Made by a program: the position numbers and the translations under genes. A stretch of 64,000 nucleotides of DNA, from positions 995,001 to 1,059,000 of the forward strand of contig NZ_AP019807.1 in assembly GCF_007183175.1 (NCBI RefSeq). The letters run 5' to 3'. Source of the DNA: Microbulbifer sp. GL-2 (GTDB lineage: Bacteria; Pseudomonadota; Gammaproteobacteria; Pseudomonadales; Cellvibrionaceae). This document shows positions 1 to 8,849 of this stretch, one piece after another; the stretch's first letter is position 1; each line of letters begins with the position of its first letter. Under the pieces are notes generated by a model. That model was not told the origin of the DNA, did no database searches, and worked only from the letters and a program-made list of their open reading frames with translations.

Positions 1-750
1 CTTGGGGTCGAGCCAGATAGTGCCGCTTTCAGTTTTACCGAACTTGGTACCGTCTGCTTTGGTTACCAGCGGCAAGGTCAGGCCAAATACCTTGCCACGG
101 TGCTGGCGGCGGGTCAGATCGACGCCCCCGGTAATATTGCCCCATTGATCGGAGCCACCAATCTGCAGGGTGCAACTGTGGAGCTTATACAGCTCGGAGA
201 AGTCCATGGACTGCAGAAGCATGTAGGAAAATTCGGTAAAGGAAATACCCTCCCCTTCACGTTGGATGCGCTGTTTTACCGACTCCTTGTTAACCATATT
301 GTTAACGGAGAAATGTTTTCCCACATCACGCAGGAAGTCGAGCACATTTAAATCACGGGTCCAGTCGAGGTTGTTAGCGACAACAGCACTGTTTTCGCCA
401 CAGTCAAAACTGATGAACTGCGAAACCTGGCTTTTCAACTTATCCACCCAGCCAGCAACCACATCAGGGGTATTAAGGCTGCGCTCTTGTGCTTTGAAGG
501 ATGGGTCACCAATCAGGCCGGTAGCACCGCCGACCAGTGCAATCGGTTTATGCCCTGCCGCCTGAAACCTCTTTAATGTCAGCAGCGGTACTAAACTGCC
601 TATATGAAGGGAGTCCGCGGTGGGATCAAAGCCGCAATACAGGGTTCGACTCTCCGACAAATGCTGCGTCAGTTCGCCGTCACCAGTCGCTTGATTGATT
701 AATCCGCGGCGGTCCAAGTCTTCAAGCAGTGTCATGTCGACCCCAGCCAT
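1..750 (-). CDS. tyrS: Tyrosyl-tRNA synthetase, N-terminal 250 residues (runs off the window)
   Basis: Class I aminoacyl-tRNA synthetase that charges tRNA-Tyr in the cytoplasm. Translation from 750 gives 250 residues before the window edge. The HIGH-type motif is HIGS near residues 49-52, after GFDPTADSL, and the KMSKS-equivalent loop is KFGKT at 236-240, as in long bacterial TyrS. The C-terminal anticodon-binding and S4-like parts lie outside. The start at 750 (MAGVDMTLLEDL) has an AGGGG Shine-Dalgarno five bases upstream; a second in-frame ATG at 735 is less well placed. It diverges from the M23 peptidase gene, as in Pseudomonas. Confidence 0.95.
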   Translation of the reverse strand, partial: MAGVDMTLLEDLDRRGLINQATGDGELTQHLSESRTLYCGFDPTADSLHIGSLVPLLTLKRFQAAGHKPIALVGGATGLIGDPSFKAQERSLNTPDVVAGWVDKLKSQVSQFISFDCGENSAVVANNLDWTRDLNVLDFLRDVGKHFSVNNMVNKESVKQRIQREGEGISFTEFSYMLLQSMDFSELYKLHSCTLQIGGSDQWGNITGGVDLTRRQHRGKVFGLTLPLVTKADGTKFGKTESGTIWLDPK

Positions 751-782
751 GCTTTCCCCTCATATTCAGGCTTGAATTTAGC

Positions 783-798
783 GCCGCCAACCGGCGGC
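783..798. repeat. Short perfect inverted repeat in the tyrS/peptidase divergent gap
   Basis: GCCGCC and GGCGGC flank a 4-nt loop. It lies 33 bp upstream of the tyrS start, so it could be a 5' leader hairpin or an operator. No T run follows. Nothing else in the 276-bp gap (751-1026) is convincing; promoters for both genes must be here, but I see no clear -35/-10 pair. Confidence 0.3.
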
Positions 799-1026
799 AA
801 AATGCGCTGCAACATTACCGAAGTTTGTGGCAAATACAAGCGGGCAGCGACGCTCGGCGCAAACCTGCAAAACTACTGCCGAGGAACTATCTCATGGAGA
901 GTTGGGTCAATTACCCCGTGAACCGAGGCGGCTTTTTTGCTATAAAGCCAACTCTATGCCTGTTTTTTAAACACTCTAAATTTCAAGCGCAGATAACAAC
1001 GACAGCCGGCGCCGCCCGTTAATACC

Positions 1027-2406
1027 ATGGTAAATCATCGCAAACCGACTTCACGTGTCCGTATTGGCGCTCTGCCCAGACATTTTCCCCGTGTGCATGC
1101 ACTGACCGCCGGTGTGGCTGCTTGTGTGCTGGTACTGGCAGTATTTATTCCCACTCCCGAGGTTGAGGCCAAGCGTATGCCTCTGGCAGTCAAGCTCTCC
1201 TCTGTAGATGAAACTGCTCTGGAAGTCCGCACGGAAGAAACAACTATCGCACCCCGCCAGAACATTCCCCTGGCCAGTGCCGCTGTAGAGGCGATCCAGT
1301 CTCTAAACCTGACCGTACGCAATGGCGATACGCTTTCCGACCTGTTTAAGCGAGCCAAAATAAGTGCCGGTGAGATGTATCAGCTTCTAGGCAGTGGCAA
1401 GGAAGCAAAAAAACTGGCACGCCTGACCCCAGGTGAAGAGCTGACCTTCAAGATAAATCCCGATGGGCAGCTACAGAGCCTGGAACTACAGAGAGACCGT
1501 CTCAATCAGGTTCGATTTACCCGCGCCGGGGACAGCAATTTCCAGCACACCCTGGTGCAACGTGAGCCGGACAGCCATCCGGCTTATCGCCTTGGGCAAA
1601 TTGACAGCTCCCTGTTTGTCGCCGGCAGCGACGCCGGCCTCAGCGACAGCCTGATTATGGAAATGGCTGATGTATTCAGCTCTGATATCGACTTCGCACT
1701 GGATATTCGCAAGGGCGATACTTTCAGTGTGATGTTTGAAGAGAAATTTCTGGATGGGGAAAAAATTGCCAATGGCCCCATCCTGGCGGTGAGTTTTACC
1801 AATCAGGGAGACACTTACAGCGCAGTGCGTTACATCGACAGCAATGGCGATGCCAATTACTATACGCCGGAAGGCAAGAGCATGCGCAAGGCGTTTATTC
1901 GCACACCACTGGATATAGTACGCATCAGCTCCCACTTTAATCCACGTCGCCTGCACCCGGTATTCAAGTCTCGTCGACCGCACAATGGCACCGACTATGC
2001 CGCGCCACGCGGTACCCCCGTATACTCCACCGGCGATGGCCGAGTGATCGCCTCCGGTTATAGTAAGCCCAACGGTAACTACGTGTTTATCCAGCACGGT
2101 GAGCGTTACGTTACCCGCTACCTGCACCTGACCAAGCGCAAGGTAAAAAGGGGCCAACGGGTGAAGCAGCGCCAGGTTATTGGCACCGTGGGCTCCACTG
2201 GATATGCAACCGGGCCGCACCTGCACTATGAATTCCTGGTAGACGGCAGGCATCGAAATCCGGCGACTATTGTGCGCAAACTGCCCAAGGCAAAGTCAGT
2301 GCCCTCCTCAGAAATGACGCGCTTTAAGAACCAGACACAACCACTGCTGGCAAAGCTGGAAAATTACCAGGGACCAGCACTGGCCAAACTTGACGAAGAC
2401 AACTGA
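1027..2406 (+). CDS. Periplasmic M23 peptidoglycan endopeptidase (MepM/OapA-like)
   Basis: Predicted peptidoglycan D,D-endopeptidase anchored in the inner membrane. After a basic N-terminus there is one hydrophobic segment (about residues 27-44). An OapA/LysM-like module follows (around 95-150, NGDTLSDLFKRA), then the Csd3-type middle domain (about 200-290). The zinc-dependent M23 lytic domain lies at about 305-410 and shows HNGTDYAAPRGTP and HLHYEF, the HxxxD and HxH metal ligands, so it should be active. The length of 459 residues suits MepM relatives. The same gene lies between tyrS and anmK in Pseudomonas. The stop is 16 bp before anmK, suggesting co-transcription and a shared role in cell-wall turnover. 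The RBS is weak. Confidence 0.88.
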   Translation: MVNHRKPTSRVRIGALPRHFPRVHALTAGVAACVLVLAVFIPTPEVEAKRMPLAVKLSSVDETALEVRTEETTIAPRQNIPLASAAVEAIQSLNLTVRNGDTLSDLFKRAKISAGEMYQLLGSGKEAKKLARLTPGEELTFKINPDGQLQSLELQRDRLNQVRFTRAGDSNFQHTLVQREPDSHPAYRLGQIDSSLFVAGSDAGLSDSLIMEMADVFSSDIDFALDIRKGDTFSVMFEEKFLDGEKIANGPILAVSFTNQGDTYSAVRYIDSNGDANYYTPEGKSMRKAFIRTPLDIVRISSHFNPRRLHPVFKSRRPHNGTDYAAPRGTPVYSTGDGRVIASGYSKPNGNYVFIQHGERYVTRYLHLTKRKVKRGQRVKQRQVIGTVGSTGYATGPHLHYEFLVDGRHRNPATIVRKLPKAKSVPSSEMTRFKNQTQPLLAKLENYQGPALAKLDEDN

Positions 2407-2421
2407 TAAAGCGCCAACAAT

Positions 2422-3531
2422 ATGCCCGATCTTTTTATCGGTCTGATGTCCGGTACCAGCGTCGACTCGATCGACGCTGCACTGGTCGACTTTGGCGGCG
2501 AAGAGAAGATCAAGCCGCGTATCCTGGCTGCCCTCGGCCACCCCATTCACCCCTCAATGCGCGATGCTATCCTGGCCCTCTGCGCCCCCGGCCCCTCCGA
2601 GCTGGACCGTGCCGGGCAATTGGATCGGCAGCTGGGACAGGTTTTTGCCGAGGCCACCAACACCCTGCTGGCACGTGCCGGCATTGAGGCCGGCGCAATA
2701 ACAGCAATCGGCAGTCACGGGCAAACTGTACGCCACCGCCCGCCGGGTACAGTTACCTCTCCTTTTACTTTGCAACTGGGCGATCCAAACACCATCGCCG
2801 CATTGACCGGTATTCGCACAGTTGCAGACTTTCGCCGACGCGATATGGCCTTAGGGGGGCAGGGTGCACCGTTGATGCCCGCATTCCACCGCGCAGCGTT
2901 TAAAACCGAGGGTAATCGTGCCGTAGTCAATATTGGCGGAATGGCCAACATTACCGAACTGACTTCAGGTGGCGGTGTGTACGGCTACGATACCGGTCCA
3001 GGAAATGCACTGCTGGATTACTGGGTAAGCCTGCATAAAAACCAGCCGTTTGACCGCGATGGTGCTTGGGCGGCTGGCGGCCGCGCCAATCCGGAACTAC
3101 TCAACCGGCTGATGTCCGACCCCTATTTCGCTGCGGAGCCTCCCAAAAGCACCGGCCGAGAGACCTTCAATGCCAGCTGGCTGGAGCAGGCACTGGCTGG
3201 CCTGGAACTTTCGCCCGCAGATGTACAGGCAACTCTGTCAGAAGTGACTGCAGCCAGTATTGCCGAGGCGGTGCACCTGTTCGCAGATGGTGGAGAGTTA
3301 TTGATTTGCGGGGGGGGCGCCAAAAACAAGGACCTGCTGTCGAGGCTACAGAGGCGATTGCCCACCTGGTCAATTACCGATACCGGTACTTATGGAATTG
3401 ATGCGGACTGGTTGGAAGCGGTGGGCTTTGCCTGGCTGGCCCGGCAGACACTGCTCGGCCTGCCCGGCAACTGCCCCGGAGTTACCGGAGCAAAAAAAGA
3501 GGCCATTCTGGGAGCTATTTACCTCCCCTGA
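2422..3531 (+). CDS. anmK: Anhydro-N-acetylmuramic acid kinase
   Basis: AnmK hydrolyses and phosphorylates 1,6-anhydroMurNAc, the product of lytic transglycosylases, to MurNAc-6-phosphate for recycling. The N-terminal phosphate-binding signature GLMSGTSVDSIDAALVDF starts near residue 6. Other family landmarks are GSHGQTVRH, the LGDPN segment, NIGGMANIT and DTGPGNAL, with GGGAKN near residue 296. The 369-residue length is standard. It follows the M23 peptidase by 16 bp. Together with amgK and murU about 39 kb away, it indicates that this organism recycles its own wall amino sugars. Confidence 0.95.
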   Translation: MPDLFIGLMSGTSVDSIDAALVDFGGEEKIKPRILAALGHPIHPSMRDAILALCAPGPSELDRAGQLDRQLGQVFAEATNTLLARAGIEAGAITAIGSHGQTVRHRPPGTVTSPFTLQLGDPNTIAALTGIRTVADFRRRDMALGGQGAPLMPAFHRAAFKTEGNRAVVNIGGMANITELTSGGGVYGYDTGPGNALLDYWVSLHKNQPFDRDGAWAAGGRANPELLNRLMSDPYFAAEPPKSTGRETFNASWLEQALAGLELSPADVQATLSEVTAASIAEAVHLFADGGELLICGGGAKNKDLLSRLQRRLPTWSITDTGTYGIDADWLEAVGFAWLARQTLLGLPGNCPGVTGAKKEAILGAIYLP

Positions 3532-3545
3532 AGGAATAGGACCGC

Positions 3546-3899
3546 TCAGATCGAGAAGGAAGAGCCACATCCACAGGTCGATGAGGCATTGGGGTTCTGT
3601 ACCACAAAGCGCGACCCGGCCAAGCCCTCTTCATAATCGACATTGGCACCCGCCAGATAGGGGTAACTCATGGCGTCAACCAGCACCTGGATTCCGTCTT
3701 TTTCAATTATGGCGTCATCTTCAGCAACCAGTTCGTCGAAGGTAAAGCCGTATTGGAATCCAGAACAGCCACCACCGGTTACAAACACCCTGAGCTTCAG
3801 CTCCGGGTTGCCCTCTTCTTCCAGCAAACTCTTTACCTTCGCCACGGCTTTATCAGTGACTACCAATGGCGCAGGAGAAAAGGATACAGCTTCTGACAT
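3546..3899 (-). CDS. erpA: Iron-sulfur cluster insertion protein, A-type carrier
   Basis: A-type carrier delivering Fe-S clusters to apoproteins, including isoprenoid enzymes IspG/IspH in E. coli. The three cluster-ligand cysteines are visible: one in GGGCSGFQYGFTFDE and two in the C-terminal CGCGSSFSI. The 117-residue length and the near-identical C-terminus fit ErpA rather than IscA. The ATG at 3899 is preceded by a GAGAGA Shine-Dalgarno. It converges on anmK with only 14 bp between stops and no obvious terminator hairpin. Confidence 0.95.
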   Translation of the reverse strand: MSEAVSFSPAPLVVTDKAVAKVKSLLEEEGNPELKLRVFVTGGGCSGFQYGFTFDELVAEDDAIIEKDGIQVLVDAMSYPYLAGANVDYEEGLAGSRFVVQNPNASSTCGCGSSFSI

Positions 3900-4059
3900 A
3901 AGTCTCTCTCAACTCACCGGGACGTTCGCACTCGCATAAAAGCTATGCGGAGCACAGCCCTGAAAGGCGTCATCTTGCTTAAACCCAGGAAATCAGTCAA
4001 GTATTTGCGGGCAACTGACCCCGGCTCTATTTGACTGCCGAGGCCTTAAAGTAGCAGAC

Positions 4060-4503
4060 TCAGGAAGCCTCGATTACCGTTTCATCCTCTGAGTAACCAA
4101 TCATGGGGGTATCACCTGCAGAGCTGATATCCACGTTGGAAACCAGAGCTCCATTTACCTGAGCACCTTTCACCATCTCGATTAACTTATAGTGTACATT
4201 GCCTTCGACCATAGCCTTGGCCGCCAGCTCCAGATGACGCGCAGCATGCACATCGCCATTCACATTGCCGTTAATCACCACCTGGGGCACACGGATCTCT
4301 CCCTCAATAACCCCGCCATCGACAATCTGCAGGCGCGCATCACTGTCACTGTGGGCTGTGACATTGCCCTTTACCTTGCCTTCAATTACGAGGTTACCGC
4401 GAAAGTGTATATCACCGGACACTTCCGTCTGGCGCGCGATTAGGGTCGTGTGGTTACTACCTGTACTGGCCATAGCTACTTGTTTCTCTTTTTTTCTCAA
4501 CAT
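4060..4503 (-). CDS. Bactofilin family cytoskeletal protein
   Basis: Bactofilins polymerise without nucleotide into filaments that organise cell-shape and wall enzymes. The core (about residues 15-115) is a run of short beta-helix repeats rich in G-x-hydrophobic (IHFRGNLVIEGKVKGNV, VVINGNVNGDVHAA) typical of the family. The tail after residue 120 is short and acidic. I start it at ATG 4503 (MLRKKEKQ), with GGGGA just upstream, rather than at TTG 4512. The length is then 147 residues. It is 33 bp downstream of the coiled-coil membrane gene and probably co-transcribed with it. The M23 peptidase at 1027-2406 is a plausible partner, since bactofilin-M23 links are known in other bacteria. Confidence 0.9.
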   Translation of the reverse strand: MLRKKEKQVAMASTGSNHTTLIARQTEVSGDIHFRGNLVIEGKVKGNVTAHSDSDARLQIVDGGVIEGEIRVPQVVINGNVNGDVHAARHLELAAKAMVEGNVHYKLIEMVKGAQVNGALVSNVDISSAGDTPMIGYSEDETVIEAS

Positions 4504-4536
4504 AATCCCCAAAACCTCATGCCTGTGGCATTAATG

Positions 4537-5268
4537 CTAGCTTTTCTGTACCAACCAACCATAGCGCCGCTCGATGCTAAAGCCCTTGCGCCCGGTGGAC
4601 TTAAGCGATAACTCCACCCCCTCGGGAACAAAGCCCTCGGGCAAGTGGAGTTCGCCTTCTATATTCTGGAAGTATTTAAAACGCAGTGGAATAGACTCGC
4701 TATCTACCTGCTCAGAGAGATCCTTCAGCGGGTAGCTTTTTGGCTCTCCATCCTGGCGACCCACCACAGTAAAGGTGGCAGCACCCTTAACCACATTGCG
4801 TCGCGCCGCCGACTGCTGTACCTGCAGCTTATACTGGTAGTTTCGTGCGTCGGCAGTCTGCGAAAGAATAAAACGACCGATGGAAACCCCCTCACCACCA
4901 TCCACTGGGGCCATAACACCACGGTAAAAGGAAATTTCCTGCTTCAGCTCAGCGATCTGGCTCTCTTTTTGTACAAGTTCGGTGCGCACAGTCTCGCTGG
5001 CCTGCTCTCCAATCGTCAGGGACTGCTCTGCAGTGGCCGCACGCATACGCAGGGTTTCGTTCTCACTTTTAAGTGCTTCGAGGCGCCCCAGCACCCTGGT
5101 GTATTCCCGGGTTTTCTCATCGAGGTTTTTACGCAGATGGTATTGCCCAGCATAGTAGGAACTGGCAGAAGTAATTAGTACCAACAGAGCGACACCACCT
5201 GTGGTGATTACCCCTGAGAAGGGACGATGGGGCACCACTTTCATACGGTACTGCTTGCTGCCTTTCAC
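4537..5268 (-). CDS. Single-pass membrane protein with coiled coil (DUF6776-like)
   Basis: Protein of unknown function, 243 residues. One transmembrane helix at about residues 19-41 is followed by a heptad-rich coiled coil (about 48-115, many E, L, K and Q), then a compact beta-rich C-terminal domain (about 120-243). The likely topology is a short cytoplasmic N-terminus and a periplasmic body. The start is GTG at 5268, supported by AGGGAG six bases upstream. It precedes the bactofilin by 33 bp, so it may anchor or position bactofilin filaments; that role is inferred only from context. Confidence 0.75.
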   Translation of the reverse strand: MKGSKQYRMKVVPHRPFSGVITTGGVALLVLITSASSYYAGQYHLRKNLDEKTREYTRVLGRLEALKSENETLRMRAATAEQSLTIGEQASETVRTELVQKESQIAELKQEISFYRGVMAPVDGGEGVSIGRFILSQTADARNYQYKLQVQQSAARRNVVKGAATFTVVGRQDGEPKSYPLKDLSEQVDSESIPLRFKYFQNIEGELHLPEGFVPEGVELSLKSTGRKGFSIERRYGWLVQKS

Positions 5269-5332
5269 TCTGAACTCCCTAAAATCTGCTACGGCTTAAC
5301 CGGGTTTTATCGATTGTCGTATTTTTTTGATT

Positions 5333-6379
5333 CTAAGGCAGCAGCGCCGGGCTCTCCAAGCCCAACGTCTCAGTTAGGCCAAACATAATGTTCATATTCT
5401 GTATCGCCTGGGCCGAAGCGCCCTTGGCAAGGTTATCAATCACCGACAAAACCAGCAGGGTATGCCGATCCTGGGGCTGCACCACGGAAATGCGACACAT
5501 ATTAGTGCCCCGAACACTGCGGGTCTGTGGATGGCTTCCGGCCGGTAAAATATCCACATAAGGCTCATCTTTATAGCGATTCTCAAACAGCTGCTGTAAC
5601 TCTAGCGCCGATATATCAGCTTTGGACTTAGCAAACAGGGTCGCATGTATGCCCCGGATCATCGGCAGCAGGTGCGGTACAAACGTCACTTGAGCAGGGC
5701 TGGCGCCATTGGGCTGGACTCTACGCAGCCCCTGCTCAATTTCTGGCAAGTGGCGGTGGCCGGCGGCAGAGTAGGCGCGAAAATTATCACTATTTTCCGC
5801 CAGTATCAGATCAGTCTTGCCCTGACGACCCGCACCACTGGCACCGCTGGCAGCACTGGCGATCAACTCCACAGGATCGACGGCGCCGGCTTCCAATAAA
5901 GGGATCCAGCCCAGCTGGATCGCAGTGGGGTAACAACCCGGGCAGGCCACAAGTTGGGCCCCAGCGATTTCAGCACGATTAACCTCGGGAAGGCCGTATA
6001 CTGCCTCCTGCGCCAGGGCAGGTGCCATATGTTCCTGGCCATACCACCGCTCCCAGACGGAAATATCCTTGAGGCGGAAGTCGGCGGAGAGATCGATAAC
6101 ACGCACCCCTCTCTCGATCAGTGCCGGTACCTGAGCCTGAGCTACTCCATGAGGGGTGGCAAAAAATACCACGTCACAGGCGGACAGCTGATCAAAATCC
6201 GGTTCACAAAAAGCCAGGTCAAAATGATCCCGCAGGCTGGAGAATAATTCCGCCACCGGAGTGCCTTTCAGGGAGCGAGAAGTGATAGTAGTGACTTTTG
6301 CCTGCGGGTGTGTCGCCAAAATTCTCAGTAATTCCACACCCGTATAGCCGGTGCCACCGACAATTGCTACCTTAATCAC
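5333..6379 (-). CDS. argC: N-acetyl-gamma-glutamyl-phosphate reductase
   Basis: NADPH-dependent reduction of N-acetylglutamyl-5-phosphate to the semialdehyde, third step of arginine biosynthesis. The N-terminal nucleotide-binding motif is VAIVGGTGYTGVELLR. The catalytic cysteine is in the conserved ACPGCYPTA, and AAGHRHLPEIEQ holds the active-site histidine region. I choose GTG 6379, giving an N-terminus of (M)IKVAIVGG and 348 residues, close to the 344 of Pseudomonas. A TTG 30 bp upstream would add a non-conserved extension. It lies 64 bp upstream of the coiled-coil gene on the same strand and diverges from the CLC gene. Confidence 0.93.
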   Translation of the reverse strand: MIKVAIVGGTGYTGVELLRILATHPQAKVTTITSRSLKGTPVAELFSSLRDHFDLAFCEPDFDQLSACDVVFFATPHGVAQAQVPALIERGVRVIDLSADFRLKDISVWERWYGQEHMAPALAQEAVYGLPEVNRAEIAGAQLVACPGCYPTAIQLGWIPLLEAGAVDPVELIASAASGASGAGRQGKTDLILAENSDNFRAYSAAGHRHLPEIEQGLRRVQPNGASPAQVTFVPHLLPMIRGIHATLFAKSKADISALELQQLFENRYKDEPYVDILPAGSHPQTRSVRGTNMCRISVVQPQDRHTLLVLSVIDNLAKGASAQAIQNMNIMFGLTETLGLESPALLP

Positions 6380-6475
6380 CTTGCAAAAATCTCCCGGTAA
6401 ATCTGCCAACTGAGACGATAATCATAAAACCAGCGAAACACTCTACCACAAGCCCCAGCACTTGAAGGATGTGCA

Positions 6476-8311
6476 GTGTCACAGCGCCCCAGGAAATTGA
6501 TTAAAAATGCGTTAGCCCGGTGTTTGCCCAAGACAAACAGCCTGGAGCATGTGCGCCTGCAGCTCTCCGCCAAGGAAGCTTTAGCACCGCTGGTTGGCAT
6601 GGCGCTGATTACCGGGTTGCTGGCCGGCGGGGTGACAATCCTTTTTCGACTGGCAATGGAATGGCCCACCACATTTTTTCTATCTGTTCCCCAGAATTAC
6701 GAATCCCTGCCACCTATATGGAGATTTGCCCTGCCGGTATTGGGCTCCCTGGTCATCGGGATTATCTACCTGCTGCTCAGCCCAAAACGCTATGAAGTCG
6801 GCGTCGTACATGTACTAGACCGCCTATATAACCATCAGGGCAAGATGCCAATACAAAATGCGTTATTGCAATTTTTTGCTGGCGCCATTGCCCTGGTCAG
6901 TGGTCATTCGGTAGGACGCGAAGGGCCCGCGGTGCACCTGGGTGCAGCCAGTGGTAGCTGGCTCGCACGGGTACTGCGCCTGCCTAATAATTCAGCGCGC
7001 AGTTTGCTGGGTTGCGGTGTGGCCGCAGCCATCGCCGCATCATTTAATACCCCGCTGGCCGGAATGGTATTCGCCATGGAGGTCGTGATGCTGGAATATT
7101 CCGTGGCGGGGTTTTTACCGGTAATGCTGGCAGCGGTAACCGGCAGTACTATCACCCAGATTACCTTTGGGCGTGAACCGGACTTCAATGTACCGGCCAT
7201 CCAGCTGAATTCCCTGGTGGAGTTACCCATCCTGTTTTTATGCGCCCTGGCCATCGGGTTGCTGGCAGCCCTGTTTATCTGGGCGCACCGAGGCCTCACC
7301 CGTCAGCAATATCGCTCTCCCCTTTTGCGTTTTTTATTGGTCGGCTTAGTCACTGGCACTATTGGTATCTGGGTGCCAGAAATTCTCGGTGGCGGTTACG
7401 ACACCCTGCAAATGGCGATGTTAGGAGAGCTGGGGATCACCACCCTAACAGTGATTGTCGCTGCCAAGCTGGTAGCCACAGCACTGGGATCAGGCTTGGG
7501 TATCCCCGGCGGGGTTATCGGCCCCAGCCTAATACTCGGCGCCTGCCTGGGCGGCATCGCCGGTGGCCTCGCCAACATGTGGCTTGGAGCACACACTGCC
7601 AGCCCTGGCTTTTACGCCATGGTGGGTATGGCGGCCATGATGGCAGCGATGCTGAATGCGCCATTGGCGGCTTTGCTGGCAATTCTTGAGCTGACTTACA
7701 ACCCCAATGTCCTGTTTCCCGGCATGATGATGATAGTGGTGGCGATGCTGATCAGCAGGCAGGTTTTTGCCACCCGAGGAATTTACCAGGAGACTTTGCG
7801 CGCCCTGAACAAGGCCGGCACACCCACCTGGCGCCAACAGATGCTCAGCGGCGTCGGTGTCGCCAGCCAAATGGAGCGAAATTTTGTCGTGGAACCACGT
7901 GAAATTCCCCTGGGCCAGGCAAAAGAATTAATTGCACAGCACCCCCAGTGGATTTTAATCGACCTGCCCGATGAAACCGACCCGCAACTATTGCGCGCCG
8001 CTGACTTGTCCACATTCTTGCAAGGTGCGGAGAAAGGGGAATCAACAGAAACACTGACAGATACACGGATGGAAAAACAGGAAGAGGAAATACCTTTAAA
8101 AAATCCTTTAATCGATTTACTTAAAATACCTGGTGAGCGCAAGCAAATGGCGGAACTCAACTGGGGTGCCACTTTGCTGGAAGCCCAGCAAAAACTTAAA
8201 AGCACTGGTGCCGATGCCCTTTATATCAGCCGCCACCAGAGCGGTTCACTGGACAATCGCATCGCGGGCATTATTCTGCCGCTACAGATCGATAATTTTT
8301 ACCGGAAATAA
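6476..8311 (+). CDS. CLC-family chloride channel/transporter
   Basis: Polytopic inner-membrane anion protein, 611 residues. The voltage-gated CLC core spans about residues 25-440. It has the gating-glutamate motif GREGP (E149) and the second anion-binding motif GIPGGVIGP (342-350). The first motif of E. coli ClcA, GSGIP, is not recognisable. By-eye alignment of the helix FAMEVVMLEYS puts Val203 where ClcA has the proton glutamate, as in channel-type CLCs. The C-terminal 160 residues are soluble, resemble a weak CBS-type regulatory region, and contain a charged linker. The GTG start at 6476 follows AAGGA by six bases. hemJ starts 34 bp after its stop. Confidence 0.9.
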   Translation: MSQRPRKLIKNALARCLPKTNSLEHVRLQLSAKEALAPLVGMALITGLLAGGVTILFRLAMEWPTTFFLSVPQNYESLPPIWRFALPVLGSLVIGIIYLLLSPKRYEVGVVHVLDRLYNHQGKMPIQNALLQFFAGAIALVSGHSVGREGPAVHLGAASGSWLARVLRLPNNSARSLLGCGVAAAIAASFNTPLAGMVFAMEVVMLEYSVAGFLPVMLAAVTGSTITQITFGREPDFNVPAIQLNSLVELPILFLCALAIGLLAALFIWAHRGLTRQQYRSPLLRFLLVGLVTGTIGIWVPEILGGGYDTLQMAMLGELGITTLTVIVAAKLVATALGSGLGIPGGVIGPSLILGACLGGIAGGLANMWLGAHTASPGFYAMVGMAAMMAAMLNAPLAALLAILELTYNPNVLFPGMMMIVVAMLISRQVFATRGIYQETLRALNKAGTPTWRQQMLSGVGVASQMERNFVVEPREIPLGQAKELIAQHPQWILIDLPDETDPQLLRAADLSTFLQGAEKGESTETLTDTRMEKQEEEIPLKNPLIDLLKIPGERKQMAELNWGATLLEAQQKLKSTGADALYISRHQSGSLDNRIAGIILPLQIDNFYRK

Positions 8312-8345
8312 ACTATCTCCGGCTTTTATTTTGAGGGGAATTTCA

Positions 8346-8768
8346 ATGCTGTGGATCAAGGCTTTTCATATTATCGCCATGGTGTGCTGGTTTGCCGCGC
8401 TTTTCTACTTGCCGCGTCTTTTTGTCTATCACGTTGATGCCACAGATGCAGTCAGTCGTGATCGTTTTTGTATTATGGAACGACGTCTGTATCGCGGTAT
8501 CGCAATCCCATCCATGATCGCCACCGTGGCGCTGGGCATCTGGCTGTACAGTCTCAACCCCTCTTACTACACCTCCGCTGGATGGATGCACGCAAAACTT
8601 ACCTTTGTTGTACTGCTACTGGCCTATCATCATATTTGTGGCGCTTACGTACGTAAGTTTGCCCAGGGCACCAATACCCGAAGCGGACGTTTTTTCCGTA
8701 TTTTCAATGAGCTTCCGGTCTTCGCCCTTTTTGCAATTGTGATTCTGGCAGTGGTAAAGCCTTTTTGA
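8346..8768 (+). CDS. hemJ: Protoporphyrinogen IX oxidase HemJ (UPF0093)
   Basis: Small membrane haem enzyme oxidising protoporphyrinogen IX to protoporphyrin IX, the step replaced by HemG or HemY in other bacteria. The protein has 140 residues and four predicted transmembrane helices. The signature N-terminus is WIKAFHIIAMVCWFAALFYL, with the invariant histidine in the first helix; HAKLTFVVLLLAYHH carries further conserved histidines. The ATG at 8346 follows GAGGGGAA. Its position near hemL and hemB fits a local haem cluster, although they are separated by other genes. It ends before a 9-bp hairpin at 8794-8822. Confidence 0.92.
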   Translation: MLWIKAFHIIAMVCWFAALFYLPRLFVYHVDATDAVSRDRFCIMERRLYRGIAIPSMIATVALGIWLYSLNPSYYTSAGWMHAKLTFVVLLLAYHHICGAYVRKFAQGTNTRSGRFFRIFNELPVFALFAIVILAVVKPF

Positions 8769-8793
8769 TTGGCGCGAAATTCTTCTATGCGTA

Positions 8794-8822
8794 GTGCGCC
8801 TAGCAACTAGAATTAGGCGCAC
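8794..8822. repeat. Perfect 9-bp inverted repeat between hemJ and thiD
   Basis: GTGCGCCTA and TAGGCGCAC flank an 11-nt loop, 26 bp after the hemJ stop. It is terminator-like in shape but lacks a T run on either strand. It could be a Rho-assisted terminator, an RNA-stabilising hairpin or a protein site. Confidence 0.4.
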
Positions 8823-8849
8823 AGCTATTGGCAGTCATGTAGATTATCT

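Noticed and set aside
1486..2253. 255-codon frame antisense to the M23 peptidase
   Set aside because: Shadow of a well-supported gene; low complexity and no motif.
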